DNA of 64,000 bases from the NCBI RefSeq assembly GCF_017349075.1, contig NZ_JAFMOF010000007.1, positions 1 to 64,000 of the forward strand. The letters are read 5' to 3'. This stretch comes from Streptomyces triculaminicus (GTDB lineage Bacteria; Actinomycetota; Actinomycetes; Streptomycetales; Streptomycetaceae). A program made the position numbers and the translations under genes. Shown here one piece after another: positions 1 to 8,110 of this stretch; the first letter of the stretch is position 1; each line of letters begins with the position of its first letter. Below the pieces are notes generated by a model. It was not told the DNA's origin. It saw nothing but the letters and a program-made list of their open reading frames with translations, and did no database searches.

Positions 1-615
1 GGCGAGCTCGGGGTGGCTGAAGGCCCGCGGGCCGGTCAGGGTGTAGGTGGCGCCGGCAAGGCTGGGGCGCAGGAGGGTCTCGGCGGCGACGTCGGCGATG
101 TCTCGGACGTCGATGTAGTTACAGGGCGCCTCGCGCATGGCCCCGATGAGTACGCCCTCGGCGATCGCTGGGGCGTTCAGGAGCAGCTTTTGCATGAATG
201 CGTAGGGCCGGAGCAGCGTAGCCGTCATTTCGGTTTTCGCCAGGTGTTCCTCGACCCGCCAGTGGCTGCGCGAGATGGCCACCGGTGAGGCGGGCTCGGC
301 TGCTGGGGCGGAGAGTTTGACCACGTGCCGTACCCCGCAGTGGGCTGCGGCGTCTATCACGTTGGTCTCAAGCTCGGCTTGACGCGGGCTGTTGGCCATG
401 GCGAGGAACAGTTGCGTGGATCCCTGGAACGCGTCGCGGAGCATCTGAGGGTCTGCGGCGTCCGCACCGACGATCTCCACTGGCGTGTTTGTGCCGATGG
501 CGGCGCGCAGATTGTCGGGCGTACGGCTGACGGCGCGGCAGGGGACTTCGAGTTCGATGAGCCGCCGGAGCAGGGCGCTGCCGGTGGCGCCGGTGGCGCC
601 GATGATGGTGATCAC
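1..615 (-). CDS. NmrA-like NAD(P)-binding protein (3' end outside window)
   Basis: The reverse strand encodes 205 codons that are still open at the window edge. The N-terminus has the dinucleotide-binding glycine motif VITIIGATGATGS, followed by VKLSAP and a YIDVRDIA segment. This is the layout of atypical short-chain dehydrogenases of the NmrA/quinone-oxidoreductase (SDR5) type, which bind NAD(P) and act as redox sensors or oxidoreductases. GTG at 615 is chosen because AAAAGG lies six bases upstream. It follows the membrane protein gene on the same strand, so it is probably the last visible gene of a MarR-controlled unit. The substrate is unknown. Confidence 0.8.
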   Translation of the reverse strand, partial: MITIIGATGATGSALLRRLIELEVPCRAVSRTPDNLRAAIGTNTPVEIVGADAADPQMLRDAFQGSTQLFLAMANSPRQAELETNVIDAAAHCGVRHVVKLSAPAAEPASPVAISRSHWRVEEHLAKTEMTATLLRPYAFMQKLLLNAPAIAEGVLIGAMREAPCNYIDVRDIADVAAETLLRPSLAGATYTLTGPRAFSHPELA

Positions 616-667
616 AGTGTGCCTTTTGTGGGTGAGGGGTCTGGAGAATCGGGTGGGAAGGGCTGGG

Positions 668-1129
668 TCAGGCCGGTTGCCGGGATGTCGTGCCGTGCCA
701 CCGCCAGGTGACGATGGCGGCGGCCAGGCTGGCCGACAGCGGCAGGTCGATCCGCAGCCGCTCCAGCCATCCGGCATCGGGCACCGGTGTGTGCGACGGC
801 AGCCAGTCGGATCCGAACCATCCGGCCAGGCCGGCGATTCCGGCCGCTGTCATGGCAAGTCCGAGGGTGAGTACCGGTCGCGGCGCCGAGGCTGTCCAGC
901 GCCGGGGTCGGCCGCGGCGGTGCAGCCACACGCCGACGATGCAGGCCACCAAGGCCGATGTGGCCCCGATGGAGGTGAAGGCGGCCCTGGTCAGTTCGGG
1001 CTGGCCGCTGAGGAATCCGCCGAGCCCGGCGGTGAGCGCAGGGGCCAGGTAGGCGGTCGCGACTTCCTTCCACAGCGTGAACGGACGCGTGGCGAAACCG
1101 CGCTGGGCGGTTCTGGGAGGGGGGCTCAT
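668..1129 (-). CDS. Small polytopic membrane protein
   Basis: A 153-residue protein with about four hydrophobic segments (roughly residues 24-42, 50-68, 88-106 and 130-145) separated by Arg-rich loops, for example WLHRRGRPRRW. No enzymatic motif is visible and I do not recognise a family. It lies between the MarR gene and the NmrA-like gene on the same strand, with putative MarR operators just upstream. It is therefore probably regulated with them, perhaps as a transport or stress protein. Confidence 0.65.
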   Translation of the reverse strand: MSPPPRTAQRGFATRPFTLWKEVATAYLAPALTAGLGGFLSGQPELTRAAFTSIGATSALVACIVGVWLHRRGRPRRWTASAPRPVLTLGLAMTAAGIAGLAGWFGSDWLPSHTPVPDAGWLERLRIDLPLSASLAAAIVTWRWHGTTSRQPA

Positions 1130-1148
1130 ACGACTCCTCCAAAATAAA

Positions 1149-1180
1149 TTAGCTGGCTAACCAGTTGATTAGGCGGCTAA
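1149..1180. promoter_or_regulatory. Tandem MarR-type operators
   Basis: Two copies of a palindromic motif, TTAGCTGGCTAA (1149-1160) and TTAGGCGGCTAA (1169-1180), lie 20 bp apart in an AT-rich gap upstream of the membrane protein gene. MarR proteins bind short palindromes of this kind. The spacing puts both sites on one helical face. They probably mediate repression of the membrane protein/NmrA unit. Confidence 0.55.
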
Positions 1181-1248
1181 CTACCGGGGCGCAGGAAAGG
1201 GTGCCGCGCGGTCGAGGCAGCCGCCCCCGCGCGGAGGTGATGCCGCAG

Positions 1249-1770
1249 CTATTCGGCAGTCAATGCGTCGATCCGCTGAGTGATCCGCTCCAAAAGGTCG
1301 AGGAACAGCCCGCGTTCGTCGGCGGCCAGTCCACCGACCAGCGCCTCAAGCCGTGCGAAGTGGTCCGCGGCCATATCGCGCAACCGCTGGCTGCCGCGCG
1401 CCGTGAGTACGACTACTGCGCCCCGCCCGTCCTCCGTTGAGGCGCGGCGAGCCACCAGGCCCTCTCGCTCCAGGCCAACGACCAGGCCCGTCACTGTGGC
1501 GCGCGAGACGCCAAGAGTCTTTGCGAGCTGCGACGGCGACTTCTCCCCGTCACTGTCCTCGAGATCCACCAGGAGGCGGTAGCGCCCGGTCGACAGCCCG
1601 GAACGCGCAAAGTGCACTTCGGACGCCCGGTCCAGGCGCGCCCCGGCAGCCATCAGGCGCACCGCGACAAGCACCGCCTGCGGGTCGGCCTCAAGCCCGT
1701 ACCGCGTGATCTGCTTCCGCGCCTGTTCGAGCGTGGGTGCAGCGCCGGGGTTCGCATCCTCGTCACTCAT
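1249..1770 (-). CDS. MarR-family transcriptional regulator
   Basis: A 173-residue winged-helix regulator. The region SPSQLAKTLGVSRATVTGLV (about residues 78-97) is the helix-turn-helix, followed by the wing EDGRGAVVVLTARG. Helices at both ends form the usual MarR dimer. It is transcribed leftward ahead of the membrane protein and NmrA-like genes. A third copy of the operator lies just upstream of its ATG, suggesting autoregulation. The ligand is unknown. Confidence 0.85.
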   Translation of the reverse strand: MSDEDANPGAAPTLEQARKQITRYGLEADPQAVLVAVRLMAAGARLDRASEVHFARSGLSTGRYRLLVDLEDSDGEKSPSQLAKTLGVSRATVTGLVVGLEREGLVARRASTEDGRGAVVVLTARGSQRLRDMAADHFARLEALVGGLAADERGLFLDLLERITQRIDALTAE

Positions 1771-1779
1771 GAGAAGTAA

Positions 1780-1791
1780 TATGGCGGCTAA
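1780..1791. promoter_or_regulatory. Putative MarR autoregulatory half-site
   Basis: TATGGCGGCTAA, ten bases upstream of the marR start, matches one arm plus spacer of the palindromes at 1149-1180. This position overlaps the expected promoter and would allow autorepression. Confidence 0.4.
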
Positions 1792-2166
1792 CTATCTGCC
1801 AGTCAATTCGCCGAGAGCCTCGCAGCCGCAGACTCCGGACGGCTCCGCCCCCGACTACAGCCCGCCGCGCCCGGGGGCCTCACCGCAGACCTGGTCATCG
1901 GTGCCCTGAACGAGCGTGACGTGCCCGGTCGTCTGCGGTACCCGGCCGACATTTGCGCGGGGCTGTCTTTCGGCACCCGTATCGGAGGCAGGGCGCCAGA
2001 CCCCGCCGCCGCACCCCGGTCAGCGATCCAGCCGCCCATCGGCGACGCCGGGGGTACGGGCCTTCACGGATGCCGGCCCTGTCGCCCCGTACGCGACCGA
2101 ACGGCTGGGCGCCTCGGGCGCAGTGCGGGAGCCGGGCACCATGGCCGATGCGGCGGAGAGGTCGAG

Positions 2167-2418
2167 GTGGGAGTTCATGTCCAGCTCGAACCGGGCCTCG
2201 CTGACGTCGGCGACGAGGCCGTCCGCGCGGCGCTCGCCTCCGGCCGGACCATCCGCCGCGGCCAGGGCCACTCCCTCCGCATCACCGCGCCGCTCGAACT
2301 CCACCGCACCGCGCTGCGGCAGGCCGCCGCCCTCGCCGCCGAAGCCGCCAGCTCCGCAGAGTGCAAGGCCCACCGGGTCTACGCCGCCCGCATCACAACC
2401 GCGGCGACCGCGCCCTGA
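2167..2418 (+). CDS. Small hypothetical protein
   Basis: An 83-residue reading frame with very strong third-position G/C, typical of real genes here. GTG at 2167 has GGAGAGG five bases upstream. Upstream codons in another frame (from an ATG at 2140) could mean that the gene has lost its start through a frameshift. The product is helical and Ala-rich (RQAAALAAEAASSAECKAHR). I do not recognise the family. Confidence 0.5.
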   Translation: MGVHVQLEPGLADVGDEAVRAALASGRTIRRGQGHSLRITAPLELHRTALRQAAALAAEAASSAECKAHRVYAARITTAATAP

Positions 2419-2490
2419 TCATCAGGTGCTTACCGCTAACCACGGCCTGATTGATCCCCGAGGCCGGATCTGACGGCAGGGGCTCGTGCG

Positions 2491-3804
2491 TCAGCCGACC
2501 GCGCGGTAGGCGCTGAGGCCGCGGCCGTCCTTGGTCTCGGTGATTCCCACGTAGCCGTCCGTGAGGTGCGGGGCGACCCCGGGCTGGTTTTCCTTGTCCT
2601 TGCCGCTGGCGGCGTCCAGGACGACAGGGTTGCCGTTGGCCATTCCGTATATCAGTCCCGCGCGGACGAGGTTGATCGACGGTGCCACCCGTGTGCCGGC
2701 CGCGTCGGGCAGACGCCATACCTCTTGGCCATTTTTGGGGTTATAGGCGGCGACCTTTCTGTCGGAACCTCGCCCGTCTGTGCACACGGTCACGGCAGCG
2801 CCGTCGTAGGCGCAGCCGGAGCTCGGAGCGTCCTTGGGAAGGATCGCCTGAGTCTCACCGGTGGCGGCGTTGAGGAGGTGGTGCCGGTCGCCGCCTTGCT
2901 GCTCCGCCTTTTCGTAGGTCATGACGGTGTCTGGCCCCGCGACCGAGAGCTCGTCCCTTGCCGCGCGTGGCGATGTCCACAGGTCCTTGCCGTCTGCCGT
3001 GCTGATCCCCACGACCTGATCGCCGCCCTCAGGTCTGTCGCGCAGCGCGATGACGCGGTCCCCGATGACGACTGCACCCTCGTCGTACGTGCCCTGGGCG
3101 GTCCACAGATGCCGGCGACTGGTGAGGTCGACGCCGAAGAGCTGGCCACGGGAAAGGATGACGACGGTGTTCCCGCCCCGGCCGACGACATGGGCGTCGC
3201 CCCGGTCCCTGGAGTACCGGTCTTCCACCGTCACTTTGGTCTCTGTGAACCAGGCTTTGGTTCTGGTGTTCGCGGTGTCTACCGCCATCAGCTCCACTAC
3301 GTCGTGAGACTTGGTTGTTCCGGAGCCGGTCACCTCTGCCACCACCGCGCTCAGAACCCACGTCTTTCCACCGAAGGACGTGATGAGCGGCGCATGGGCG
3401 GGATTGTTGCCCACGAAGCCACCGCCCGTGCTCTCCAGCCTCAGTACAGGGGAGTGCTCAGGGGTGATCGTGGCCGGGAAGCTCTTGCCGTAGCTGCTCA
3501 CCACATCGAGGCCGTCCGGCCGCGAGATGAAGACCGTCCCTTGATGCAGCGCTATCGGCAGCGGCGGCAGGTCACCGCCGATGTAGACCTTGCCCTGTGT
3601 CGCGGAGTCGGGCAGCGCGATGACCGGGTCCGGCGAGAATTTGGTCGGCGCGGTGAAGCCCTTAGGTGCAGGCGAGGCGTTGAGCTTCGCCTCATCGGAA
3701 CCGCCCGGCATGTCTGGCACACCGCCGTCCCCGCCACTGCACGCGGTGAGCATGGTGAGCGTGATGGCTACAGTCGATAGAGCGATGATTTTCCGAAGCT
3801 TCAT
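2491..3804 (-). CDS. PQQ-like beta-propeller lipoprotein
   Basis: A 437-residue exported lipoprotein. The signal peptide MKLRKIIALSTVAITLTMLT ends in the lipobox LTAC, so Cys is the lipid anchor. The rest has repeated propeller blades with Trp-docking-like strands (RRHLWTAQGTYDEGAV, GKDLWTS, GQEVWRLPDAAG), as in PQQ-type beta-propellers that scaffold assemblies on the cell surface. The ATG at 3804 is preferred over one seven codons upstream because AAGGGGGG precedes it. It may be functionally linked to the Ser/Thr kinase and sensor lipoprotein further right, but no operon is visible. Confidence 0.8.
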   Translation of the reverse strand: MKLRKIIALSTVAITLTMLTACSGGDGGVPDMPGGSDEAKLNASPAPKGFTAPTKFSPDPVIALPDSATQGKVYIGGDLPPLPIALHQGTVFISRPDGLDVVSSYGKSFPATITPEHSPVLRLESTGGGFVGNNPAHAPLITSFGGKTWVLSAVVAEVTGSGTTKSHDVVELMAVDTANTRTKAWFTETKVTVEDRYSRDRGDAHVVGRGGNTVVILSRGQLFGVDLTSRRHLWTAQGTYDEGAVVIGDRVIALRDRPEGGDQVVGISTADGKDLWTSPRAARDELSVAGPDTVMTYEKAEQQGGDRHHLLNAATGETQAILPKDAPSSGCAYDGAAVTVCTDGRGSDRKVAAYNPKNGQEVWRLPDAAGTRVAPSINLVRAGLIYGMANGNPVVLDAASGKDKENQPGVAPHLTDGYVGITETKDGRGLSAYRAVG

Positions 3805-4084
3805 GGGCCCCCCTTGCATGATCATTTACTGGCCCAGGGAGCCTAGACCACACAAGTACCTGCGCTCGCACAGCTGCGGCAAAGGATATGCAGCTGTCAA
3901 AACCCGAACGGGAGCGGCACCTGGGTGAAGGCGGCAGGCCGACGGGATCTGTCACAGGCAGCCGTGGATCACACCCGAGTCCGCTGTCCGGCCCCTTCAC
4001 CCGTGGAGTCAGTCGATCGTCAGGCCCCCTTGCCCTACGGCGCTGCAAGTCCAGCACTCCACAAGGCTCCCGACTGCGCCACAG

Positions 4085-4380
4085 CCGCCAGAGCGCGGCC
4101 AGAGGAGCACAGGGCGCCAGTCGCGCTTGCGGAGCACGTCGACCACGGCATTGCGCAGGATCTTGAACCATAGGCGTCAACGCTGTCGCTGCTGATCACT
4201 GTCGTCCACTGCACGTAGATGCGGTAGCGCCGTGTTCGCCGCCTCCCTCGCGTCCTTCCACGAGTACAGCCGTGAGTACCCCCATTTCACGTACTCCGGC
4301 GTCTTCTGCCGAACATGGGCCTGGTACGCCACCAGGTGGGCGCGGGCGGCCCTACCCTGCGCGGCGGATCGGACACCCAT
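4085..4380 (-). pseudogene. Sigma-70-like factor remnant
   Basis: Read on the minus strand in three frames, the segment gives YVKWGYSRLYSWKDAREAAN, then YRIYVQWTTVISSDSVDAYG, then FKILRNAVVDVLRKRDWRP. Joined, these resemble region 2 of Streptomyces sigma-70 family factors (aromatic-rich, ending in LRNAVVDVLRK). Two single-base frameshifts, near 4245 and 4183, separate the blocks. The downstream region-4 DNA-binding part is missing. This is inferred from motif resemblance only. Confidence 0.45.
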
Positions 4381-4484
4381 TTGGCGCCCGTCGCCGACGG
4401 GCGTCGCCAGGTCATCGGCGACGGGGGGCTGTCGGCCGGACGCCTAACTGCCCCGACATCAAAGCCTCCAGAACTGAAGCTGCC

Positions 4485-4943
4485 ATGACTTTCGAGCGCT
4501 CGGTGCGTTCCCACATCCGCGCCGAGCGCCTCCACGACCGCGCCCTGCACAAGGCGGCTTGCGCCCTTGTACACAGAGGCCACGCGTTCGAACGCGGGGA
4601 GGATGGAGCGGCCATAGCGATGGTGATCGACATGCTGACCAACGCCATCGCGAACTGGCACAACAAACACCAGCAAGCGTCGAGTCGGGCACTCGAGCAC
4701 CAATTCGGTCGGGTGCGGGTGCCGATGCTCGACAGCAGGGGACGATGCCGAAAGTCAGAAGCCACCGGACTGCGAGATGCTTCGCGCGAGCTGACCCACG
4801 AAACTGAGGATCCCTTGCCCGAAGCTGGTCGGAGCGACCAACACACCGAATACCAGCACGATGACCACCGTCAGCTTCTCGTCGAACCGGCTCCTGGCTT
4901 CCGTGCGCCGACGCAGTCGGACAACGATGATCACGGCCAGTAA
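4485..4943 (+). CDS. Hypothetical protein, possibly decayed
   Basis: From ATG 4485, the first 75 codons have strong third-position G/C and give a plausible helical protein (RAERLHDRALHKAACALVHR, DMLTNAIANWHNKHQQ). The tail overlaps a convincing small gene on the other strand, so the true 3' end has probably been lost. No family recognised and no good ribosome-binding site. Confidence 0.35.
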   Translation: MTFERSVRSHIRAERLHDRALHKAACALVHRGHAFERGEDGAAIAMVIDMLTNAIANWHNKHQQASSRALEHQFGRVRVPMLDSRGRCRKSEATGLRDASRELTHETEDPLPEAGRSDQHTEYQHDDHRQLLVEPAPGFRAPTQSDNDDHGQ

Positions 4944-4964
4944 AACCGCCACATTGATGGTCAC
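4755..4964 (-). CDS. Small membrane protein, plasmid/ICE type
   Basis: A 69-residue protein with an N-terminal hydrophobic segment (INVAVLLAVIIVVRL), an Arg-rich patch, a second hydrophobic segment (KLTVVIVLVFGVLVAP) and a polar tail. Short two-helix proteins like this are common in Streptomyces integrative elements and plasmids. GTG at 4964 follows GGGGAGGG. The function is unknown. Confidence 0.55.
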   Translation of the reverse strand: MTINVAVLLAVIIVVRLRRRTEARSRFDEKLTVVIVLVFGVLVAPTSFGQGILSFVGQLARSISQSGGF

Positions 4965-5132
4965 CCCACCAGCCCTCCCCTCGGCACTTACTCCCCGCCT
5001 TTCTGCATAGCCCAAAGCGGGCACTGCGGCAGCCCCATCAGCAACGGATGGCCACAGGGCACTGGTCCCGTGGCTGGTTTCACGGCATACCGGCGCAGCC
5101 CCCCTCCGCATCCGCTGTTCCACCCCCGTGAG

Positions 5133-5825
5133 TCAGGACAAGGCAGTCGGACGACGTGGGGGCGGTATGCGGTCCAGCAGATCCCACAGGGGACGAGAGC
5201 CCGCAGCCCACTCAGCGAGCACGCGGCGATCGACGAGATGGATCCGGTGATCCTTCCCCCAAGGGATGGCCTTGGAGGTGAAGCGGCCGTTGGTCAGGAT
5301 GACCGCGATGTCCGCCCCGTGAATCTGCCGAGCGGTGCCATTGACCTGCTGCAACACCCCAACACCGACAGCGGCGCCGCCGTCCCCGTCCCGCCGGTGT
5401 TTGCACTGGATCGCCCAGACGCGACCGGCAGGGTCAACAGCACGCACGTCGCAGGCGTTGTCGCCCGCACCTCCGAGCTGCTCGGCTTTACAGCCGTCCC
5501 GACGCATCAAATCCCGTATGGCGAACTCGAAGGCCCGGTGGTCCAATGCGTCGAGCTCGGCGATGCGCAGCCGCAGCGCCCGCGCCCGCACACGTTCCCA
5601 CTCGGCCCGCTGCCGCGCCTGCCGAAGCCAAAGGCCACCGGCGACAACGATGACAACGGCAGCGAGGAGCAAGAGCCACCAGTGCGCGAGCAGCCACCGC
5701 ACCACGGCAGCCACAAGGCCGACGGTCACGACCGCGGCCACCAACAATGCAACCTGCTCGTCCTTCTTCCTGGACCGGCGGGACGGCCGACGCCGCGCCG
5801 TACGCCGTACCGGCCGGCGGCTCAT
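5133..5825 (-). CDS. Membrane-anchored Mrr-like restriction endonuclease
   Basis: A 230-residue protein with a basic N-terminus, two hydrophobic helices (about residues 24-42 and 49-66), a coiled linker, and a nuclease domain from about residue 90. The domain holds the PD-(D/E)xK signature GAGDNACDVRAVD...AIQCKHR, in which Asp and the QxK motif bind metal as in Mrr-type enzymes. Mrr nucleases cut modified or foreign DNA. The membrane anchor suggests action on DNA entering at the envelope. A short upstream frame overlaps its ATG by four bases. Confidence 0.75.
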   Translation of the reverse strand: MSRRPVRRTARRRPSRRSRKKDEQVALLVAAVVTVGLVAAVVRWLLAHWWLLLLAAVVIVVAGGLWLRQARQRAEWERVRARALRLRIAELDALDHRAFEFAIRDLMRRDGCKAEQLGGAGDNACDVRAVDPAGRVWAIQCKHRRDGDGGAAVGVGVLQQVNGTARQIHGADIAVILTNGRFTSKAIPWGKDHRIHLVDRRVLAEWAAGSRPLWDLLDRIPPPRRPTALS

Positions 5826-5950
5826 CGGGCACCGCCTGACTCAACGGGAGCGGCGAGAGTCCGCCGGTACCGCGGTGGGACTTCGAACTCTCCCTTGAAC
5901 TTGCCGCCACCCTCCCGGGCGCCCCAGCCCAGGATCCCGCTGATGCCCAT
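5822..5950 (-). CDS. Short frame coupled to the Mrr-like gene
   Basis: A 42-codon frame (GISGILGWGAREGGGKFKGE...) whose TGA overlaps the ATG of the nuclease gene in an ATGA arrangement. This is typical of translational coupling, and is the main reason to consider it real. It has no recognisable domain. Confidence 0.3.
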   Translation of the reverse strand: MGISGILGWGAREGGGKFKGEFEVPPRYRRTLAAPVESGGAR

Positions 5951-6404
5951 GATCGTGAGTTGACGTCCCGATCCGAGACATAACCGAGTATGCGCGGCCC
6001 GCACGGGAACGCCTCCCCGTACCTGCGTCTTCCCCTGCACCATCATGAAGGCGCCCCCACCCCAAGGTCATCGGCACATCCGTGTGCAGGTCGTATGAGA
6101 GCACGCACCACTGACAACCTGCCCCGCAAAGATCACCGACGGTAGCGATTTTCGGTCACTCAAACCCTTTGCCCCCTGCATACGACCACCGGCTACCAGC
6201 GCATTCACCGGTCACCCGACCAACTCCAGCCGTTTCGCAATGTGCGCCGGACATGGTGAAACGGATCAGGAACTCGTCCTCCTCCCGGACGATGTCGTCC
6301 TCGCTGAAGTCCTCAAGACGATCCCCAACCGCGCACAGCACCGCTGCGGTCATCAGAGCCTCGGCCCTTCTCCCCGGCCAGCAGCGCGAGCGTCCGAGCA
6401 CACC
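5951..6404. other. Region without a confident gene
   Basis: Several overlapping frames are open on both strands but none has a clear start or family. A minus-strand frame (EDFSEDDIVREEDEFLIRF) and a plus-strand frame ending inside the duplicated segment are equally plausible. Confidence 0.4.
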
Positions 6405-6985
6405 GTGACGAGGCCAGGTGCAGGCCTCTTGTCCTGGTTCGTTGAGTACTTGTCGGCAGCCCGTCATGAGTACGGGGACGGATGTGGGTGATCAGCCACG
6501 CGGTGTGAGGTGTTCACCATGGACACCACCGCACCTACTTCCTGCGACGCCGTAGCAGGTCAGCAGCACGACGCACAGCCGGCCTATGTCCCCATGGGCC
6601 GCAAGATGGCCGCCATCGGGCTGCTCTTCTTCCTGCCCGCTCTCGCTCTGCTGGGCCTGGCCGATCTCACCAAGCAGGTATCCCACGACCGCTGCGAGTA
6701 TCAGGGCTGCACCATCCCGCTGATGGAGGCAGCCCACGTGGCCTGGCGTGTGATGTGGCTGGCCGGCGCCACGGGTATGGTCGCCGTCCTCCTGCCCCGG
6801 CGCGTCGCTGCGCTCCGCTTCGGCCTGGCCTGCCTGCACATCACGCTGCTGATCGCCCCCTTCTTCATCCTCGGAGGGGTATGACCGACCCCGCGGCGCG
6901 CCAGCGGGCCGCCCGGCCGTTCCACGGCCCCCTGCCGTACCAGCCGGAAAGCACAGGCAACAGCAGCCCTGCGCCGTCCTCGCAG
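6405..6985 (+). repeat. Inverted duplication, copy A
   Basis: About 580 bp closely matches 18630-19203 in opposite orientation. It covers the last ~28 codons of an upstream frame (ending EYLSAARHEYGDGCG), the membrane protein gene and about 100 bp beyond it. Homology stops abruptly at both ends. Confidence 0.85.
6519..6884 (+). CDS. Four-helix membrane protein (copy A)
   Basis: A 121-residue protein with hydrophobic helices at about 28-45, 70-90 and 100-120 and conserved Cys/His in the loop (VSHDRCEYQGCTIP). Each copy has GAGG upstream of the ATG at 6519. The product is nearly identical to the 18726-19088 protein, differing at a few residues such as R/C in VAWRVMW and T/A in CLHITLL. Family unknown. 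Confidence 0.7.
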   Translation: MDTTAPTSCDAVAGQQHDAQPAYVPMGRKMAAIGLLFFLPALALLGLADLTKQVSHDRCEYQGCTIPLMEAAHVAWRVMWLAGATGMVAVLLPRRVAALRFGLACLHITLLIAPFFILGGV

Positions 6986-7061
6986 CCGATCCAGGTGGCG
7001 CAGTGCCTCGGGCGCGGTCGGACCTTGCCCGCCCGGGGCAGGGTGTGGTCCTGTGGTGACG

Positions 7062-7745
7062 TCAGTCGGTTGTGATCTTGCTCAGTGCTTTTTCGATGTG
7101 GTGGTCGACGAGCCCCGGGCTGCCCATGAGGAGCACCGACACGTTGCCCTTTCGGATCGCGATCTGCTTCATGATCATCGTGCCTCCGGGGCCGCTCATG
7201 GTGACGGTGACGCCGTAGCGCTCGTCTCCCAGTTCGGGGACGGTGATTTTGACGGCCTTGGCGCCGATCGGAGAGGAGCCTGAGGTGATGGTGAAGGACG
7301 GGCAAGCTGCGTAGGCGTCGCAGAGCGTGTGGAGCTGGGCGGACAGGGCGGTAGGAGAGTCGCTGTCGAGCTCCTCTCTCATGCCTGCCTCGCCCGCATA
7401 GGCGAATCCGGTCTTCACCTGGACCGCGGACTACAGCTCGCCATCGCCAGACAGCTTTTCCAGGGCCGGGCAGCCGGTGATGCCGTACTCATCCTTGTCG
7501 CGGCTGTCGCCGGGCTCCTCGGTATATCCGGCGCCCAGGTCGGCCGCCTTCAGCAGCATGGGCTTCAGCCGGGACTCGGAAAGGGACCCTTGGGACTGCG
7601 GAGCCTTCTGCGGGTCCGTAGCCTTCGCCGTCCTCGCGGGCTCAGCCGTTCCAGCGGATCCGCCATCACAGGCACTGGCGGCCAGGAGCGCCCCGGCGAG
7701 GGCCGGAAGGCCCCACGCCCTGCTGACGCGACGGCGACGGTGCAT
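7062..7745 (-). pseudogene. Sensor-type lipoprotein broken by an amber codon
   Basis: The ATG at 7745 starts a lipoprotein signal with lipobox SAC. The mature part (KAADLGAGYTEEPGD...GCPALEKLSGDGEL) matches the intact paralogue at 48534-49244. A TAG at 7431-7433 stops translation, and the same frame then continues with the rest of the domain (PSFTITSGSSPIGAKAV). This is a single nonsense mutation, not a frameshift. It lies just upstream, on the same strand, of the kinase gene's 3' end. Confidence 0.8.
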
Positions 7746-8110
7746 GTGCGGTATGCCCCCCTTGTTGATCACCAGACGACCCTGTCGCGGCCCCCGCTTC
7801 ACGATTCTGCCCGCGCGGGCGGTACCGGCTGCGGTGAGATCAGCCCGTGTTTGCGCCGGCCATTGCCATCCCCGTCGGTACGTACAGGCGACCTCCATCA
7901 GGCCACCCTGCGGCAGGGGAGCCGCTCAATACCCGACTCGCAGGTGCATCACAAGGCGCTCGGCACGGTCCAGGGCATCCGCGCGGGTCGCAGCAAGGCC
8001 GCGTCTGAGCGGGCGCATGCACGTGAGCCCCGGCAGTGACCTCACCCGGCGACTACCTCACCGAGACCGGGCGCCGCTGTGCTTTCCGAGCGGCTACGGG
8101 CCGTCCGGTC

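Noticed and set aside
2566..3780. 404-codon plus-strand frame
   Set aside because: It is antisense to the propeller lipoprotein, which has a signal peptide, lipobox and strong ribosome-binding site.
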